A stretch of DNA of 64,000 nucleotides. Origin: Loktanella sp. S4079 (GTDB lineage: Bacteria > Pseudomonadota > Alphaproteobacteria > Rhodobacterales > Rhodobacteraceae). The number at the start of each line of letters is the position of its first letter. Positions within the stretch are counted from its first letter, which is position 1. Under the pieces are notes generated by a model. It did no database searches, was not told the origin of the DNA, and saw only the letters and a program-made list of their open reading frames with translations. The position numbers and the translations under genes are program-made. Positions 61,834 through 64,000 of the stretch are shown piece by piece. Location: positions 156,477 through 220,476 of the forward strand of contig NZ_JXYE01000001.1 of NCBI RefSeq assembly GCF_000967725.1, in the 5' to 3' direction.

Positions 61834-63659
61834 GTGAGCGCCTCATTGGGGTGTGCGAAGCCAGGCTTTCTGAGTGTCACCGTAAAAATTGCCCCACGCA
61901 CCGGATGGTTGGCAACCTTCAGGGCGCCGCCAAAATCGTTAATAATGTTCTGAGAGATCGACATGCCAAGTCCCATTCCGCTCCCCGAAGACTTTGTTGT
62001 ATAGAACGCATCGAATACCAGCTCGAGAATTTCGTCCGCAACTCCATGCCCATAGTCGCGCATGTGAATGTCCACTTCGGCTTCTCGTTCTTCGATCCCT
62101 AGCTCGATCAGCGGTTTCGGGTCTTGTGACATGGCTTCCAGCGCGTTTGTGACCATATTCACCAACACTTGTTGCAAACGCAATTTACCACCCAGAGCCA
62201 ATATCGGCGCATTGGGTCGATCAAACCGCACCTCAGCATGGCAAGATCGGAGCTGCGGACCAACAATCCCCAATGTTTCGTCAATCACCTCTGCAACGTC
62301 GATCACGCGCAACTTGTCACCAGGCTGCCGCGCAAAATTGCGCAAATGATGAGAAATATCAGTAATCCGGTCTGTCATTTGACCAATGATATCGACGTTT
62401 TCCCGCGCTTCATCCAACTGGTTTCGCGCCATAAATTCCGAAGCATTCGCGGCGTAGCTCTTAATTGCGCCGAGGGGCTGATTGATCTCATGCGAAATGG
62501 CAGCCGACATTTGCCCCAACGCCGCTAGTTTGCCAGCTTGCACGAGTTCCTTTTGGCTCTTACGCAACAGATCCTCTGTGGCGCGCCTCTCGGTCACTTC
62601 TTGTTGCAGGTTCGCATTCGCGGCGTTGAGATCGACAGTGCGCTCTTGAACCTTGGCCTCTAACATTTCGCGTTGCTGTCGTTCAAATTGCATGAGTTGC
62701 AGCGCGTTGGTACGGCGTTGCCAAAAAACGAGGATCGCCAAGATGGCTGCGACAGCGGCAAACCCTGCAAGCAACAATGTACGTATAACCTGCTGTTGCA
62801 CTGTCTCCACAGGTGTCAAAACGATGCCATGCCATCCGGCCAATGACAGTGGTCGACTGTTCGCGAGGTACGCATAAGGCACGCCATTCAAAGCGAGCTT
62901 AAGCTGTACCGCCTCTTGACCAATCGCATCCGTCGCAACATTCAGCGGCGCCAGTTCATTCACCGGGAACTGCCTTGTCGCGATGATATTCTGCCGGACA
63001 TCAGGCGACAAAGGAGCAAGTGAACGCAGTCGAAAATCGGCACGGCTACTCATAAAGATAATTCCGTTTTCATCCGCCATGATAATGTCACGCCCTAGAT
63101 CATGCCACTCCCGCTCGATCGTGTCAGCCGGCAGTTTCACCGTAACCACGCCAACGATCTCGACCCCATCCAGCACTGGCGCGGAAAAGAAGAAGCCGCG
63201 CTCCCCGGATGTTGTCCCCAATGCGTGGAACATTGATGTTTCGCCAGAGATCGCCTCAGAAAAATATGGCCGAAAAGAAAAATTACGCCCCAAGAAGCTA
63301 TCTTCGTCGCGATAGTTACTGGTTGCAATCGTCTGTCCGGTTAACCCCATCAAGTAAACTTCAGAGGCCCCGATAGATAGAGCAATCTGCCTAAGTTTCT
63401 CGTTCAAATAAGGTGTATTCCCATCGGGACCATTCTTGCCCAGTAGCTGTTGAAACGCGGGATCACTGGCAATCAATGTTGGGATCGGTTGAAAACGACC
63501 GATCGCTTGATCCACAGCTTCGACAACCAATCCAAGAGTAGCCTTAGCCTCATTCTGAGCACGTCCCATGTAGTAGTGAGCAGCCCACTGGTAAGCCTGA
63601 TAAAACGCAAGACTCGCGACCATACATATAATGAGGATTGGTTTCCAAAATCCTTTCAA
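61830..63659 (-). CDS. dctB: Sensor histidine kinase, DctB type
   Basis: This 609-residue membrane kinase has a first helix at about residues 5-22, a large periplasmic tandem-PAS sensor domain, and a second helix at about 293-314. A coiled coil leads to the dimerisation domain with phospho-accepting His390 (ISHEINQPLGAIKS), followed by the ATPase domain (NALEAM, GMGLGMSIS). The start is TTG 63659 with GGAG eight bases upstream; the next in-frame ATG would remove half of the first helix. DctB proteins sense C4-dicarboxylates, but here the partner transporter is TAXI type, so the signal may differ. Confidence 0.9.
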   Translation of the reverse strand: MKGFWKPILIICMVASLAFYQAYQWAAHYYMGRAQNEAKATLGLVVEAVDQAIGRFQPIPTLIASDPAFQQLLGKNGPDGNTPYLNEKLRQIALSIGASEVYLMGLTGQTIATSNYRDEDSFLGRNFSFRPYFSEAISGETSMFHALGTTSGERGFFFSAPVLDGVEIVGVVTVKLPADTIEREWHDLGRDIIMADENGIIFMSSRADFRLRSLAPLSPDVRQNIIATRQFPVNELAPLNVATDAIGQEAVQLKLALNGVPYAYLANSRPLSLAGWHGIVLTPVETVQQQVIRTLLLAGFAAVAAILAILVFWQRRTNALQLMQFERQQREMLEAKVQERTVDLNAANANLQQEVTERRATEDLLRKSQKELVQAGKLAALGQMSAAISHEINQPLGAIKSYAANASEFMARNQLDEARENVDIIGQMTDRITDISHHLRNFARQPGDKLRVIDVAEVIDETLGIVGPQLRSCHAEVRFDRPNAPILALGGKLRLQQVLVNMVTNALEAMSQDPKPLIELGIEEREAEVDIHMRDYGHGVADEILELVFDAFYTTKSSGSGMGLGMSISQNIINDFGGALKVANHPVRGAIFTVTLRKPGFAHPNEALT

Positions 63660-64000
63660 GTTTTATTCTCCATTGCGGGATCATTCAGGCGTACGCAGAT
63701 GAGATACCGCAACAGCACGTCAACATAAATGGAGCTAATGAATTGGAATCGCCAGCACCCCAAACCTTGGCTTCACCGGCTCCACCACCTGCAGCGCAAA
63801 GCGTACAATGTCAGCGCCCCAAAAACATGCGGGAAATTTGTCGAACCAGCGCGAGACAGATACCGCAATTTGGAGAGGTGACCCCCGATTCAATCTCGGT
63901 TACGGTTTATTTGTTTTGGCAGACTGGCGTAAAACAAGAAGAGTTGGCATTCATGGAAAATTCCATACCATCCTGCCCACGGCAAATCTCAAGCCATTGC
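63660..64000. other. Right-edge stretch without a supported gene
   Basis: These 341 bases contain the dctB leader and no convincing coding region, RNA gene or repeat. A 50-codon open frame at 63729-63881 has no ribosome-binding site or recognisable content. Confidence 0.45.

Noticed and set aside
63729..63881. Possible 50-residue protein near the right edge
   Set aside because: There is no ribosome-binding site, the composition is rich in His, Arg and Pro, and nothing is recognisable; it is too weak to call.
1..64000. CRISPR arrays, tRNA or rRNA genes, insertion sequences, phage genes
   Set aside because: No regularly spaced repeats, cloverleaf-like sequences, transposase or phage proteins were recognised on either strand.

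Overview
The window looks like a chromosomal or large-replicon segment of a Roseobacter-group alphaproteobacterium (Rhodobacterales). This is inferred from the combination of ChvE/MmsA and FrcBCA sugar transporters, four TRAP-type uptake loci, a DctB/DctD pair with the GAFPGA loop variant, moderate GC content, and tightly coupled operons with overlapping stop and start codons. No rRNA, tRNA, CRISPR array, phage gene or insertion sequence was seen. Almost all of the window is catabolic or transport DNA.

Layout. (1) 1-3596: a chvE-mmsA multiple-sugar ABC transporter (mmsA cut by the left edge) with a divergent GbpR-type LysR regulator. (2) 3584-28549: a uronate/pectin utilisation locus of about 25 kb. 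One minus-strand operon encodes a GH4 alpha-galacturonidase-like enzyme, a complete oligosaccharide ABC importer, a GH28 polygalacturonase, a GH105 unsaturated-uronyl hydrolase and a pectin methylesterase, divergent from an AraC regulator. A second, ten-gene minus-strand operon runs uxaC, TRAP dctPQM, secreted PL1 pectate lyase, kdgF, kduI, kduD, uxuB, uxuA. It is divergent from a GntR regulator, a KDG kinase and a GH3/PA14 glycosidase. Both divergent control regions carry the same ~16-bp element. (3) 28551-38597: an aromatic-acid locus. galB-, galC- and galD-like genes for the lower gallate pathway flank a VOC-fold extradiol dioxygenase. Divergent from them are a 6PGDH-like dehydrogenase, a LysR protein with two tandem DNA-binding domains, a TRAP transporter and an HglS/DUF1338 enzyme. 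(4) 38594-46758: a group-2-type capsule export operon (kpsS, a Wza/KpsD-like lipoprotein, kpsF, kpsC, kpsE, kpsM, kpsT). (5) 46759-47382: a gene-free gap. (6) 47383-52224: an orphan Tat-type TRAP binding protein, ferredoxin reductase, [2Fe-2S] ferredoxin and cytochrome P450, with a divergent LysR. (7) 52228-56544: a ROK regulator and frcBCA-type sugar ABC importer. (8) 56875-63659: a TAXI-type TRAP transporter and a DctB/DctD two-component system. The last 340 bases hold no supported gene.

How it fits together. In region 2 the secreted lyase would cut pectin outside the cytoplasm. The ABC and TRAP importers would bring in oligo- and mono-uronates. Cytoplasmic PME, GH28, GH105 and GH4 would finish depolymerisation, and KdgF-KduI-KduD plus UxaC-UxuB-UxuA would funnel products to 2-keto-3-deoxygluconate, which KdgK phosphorylates. 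In region 3 the predicted end products are pyruvate and oxaloacetate. Stem-loops lie directly downstream of several binding-protein genes, which would let those genes be expressed above their permease genes.
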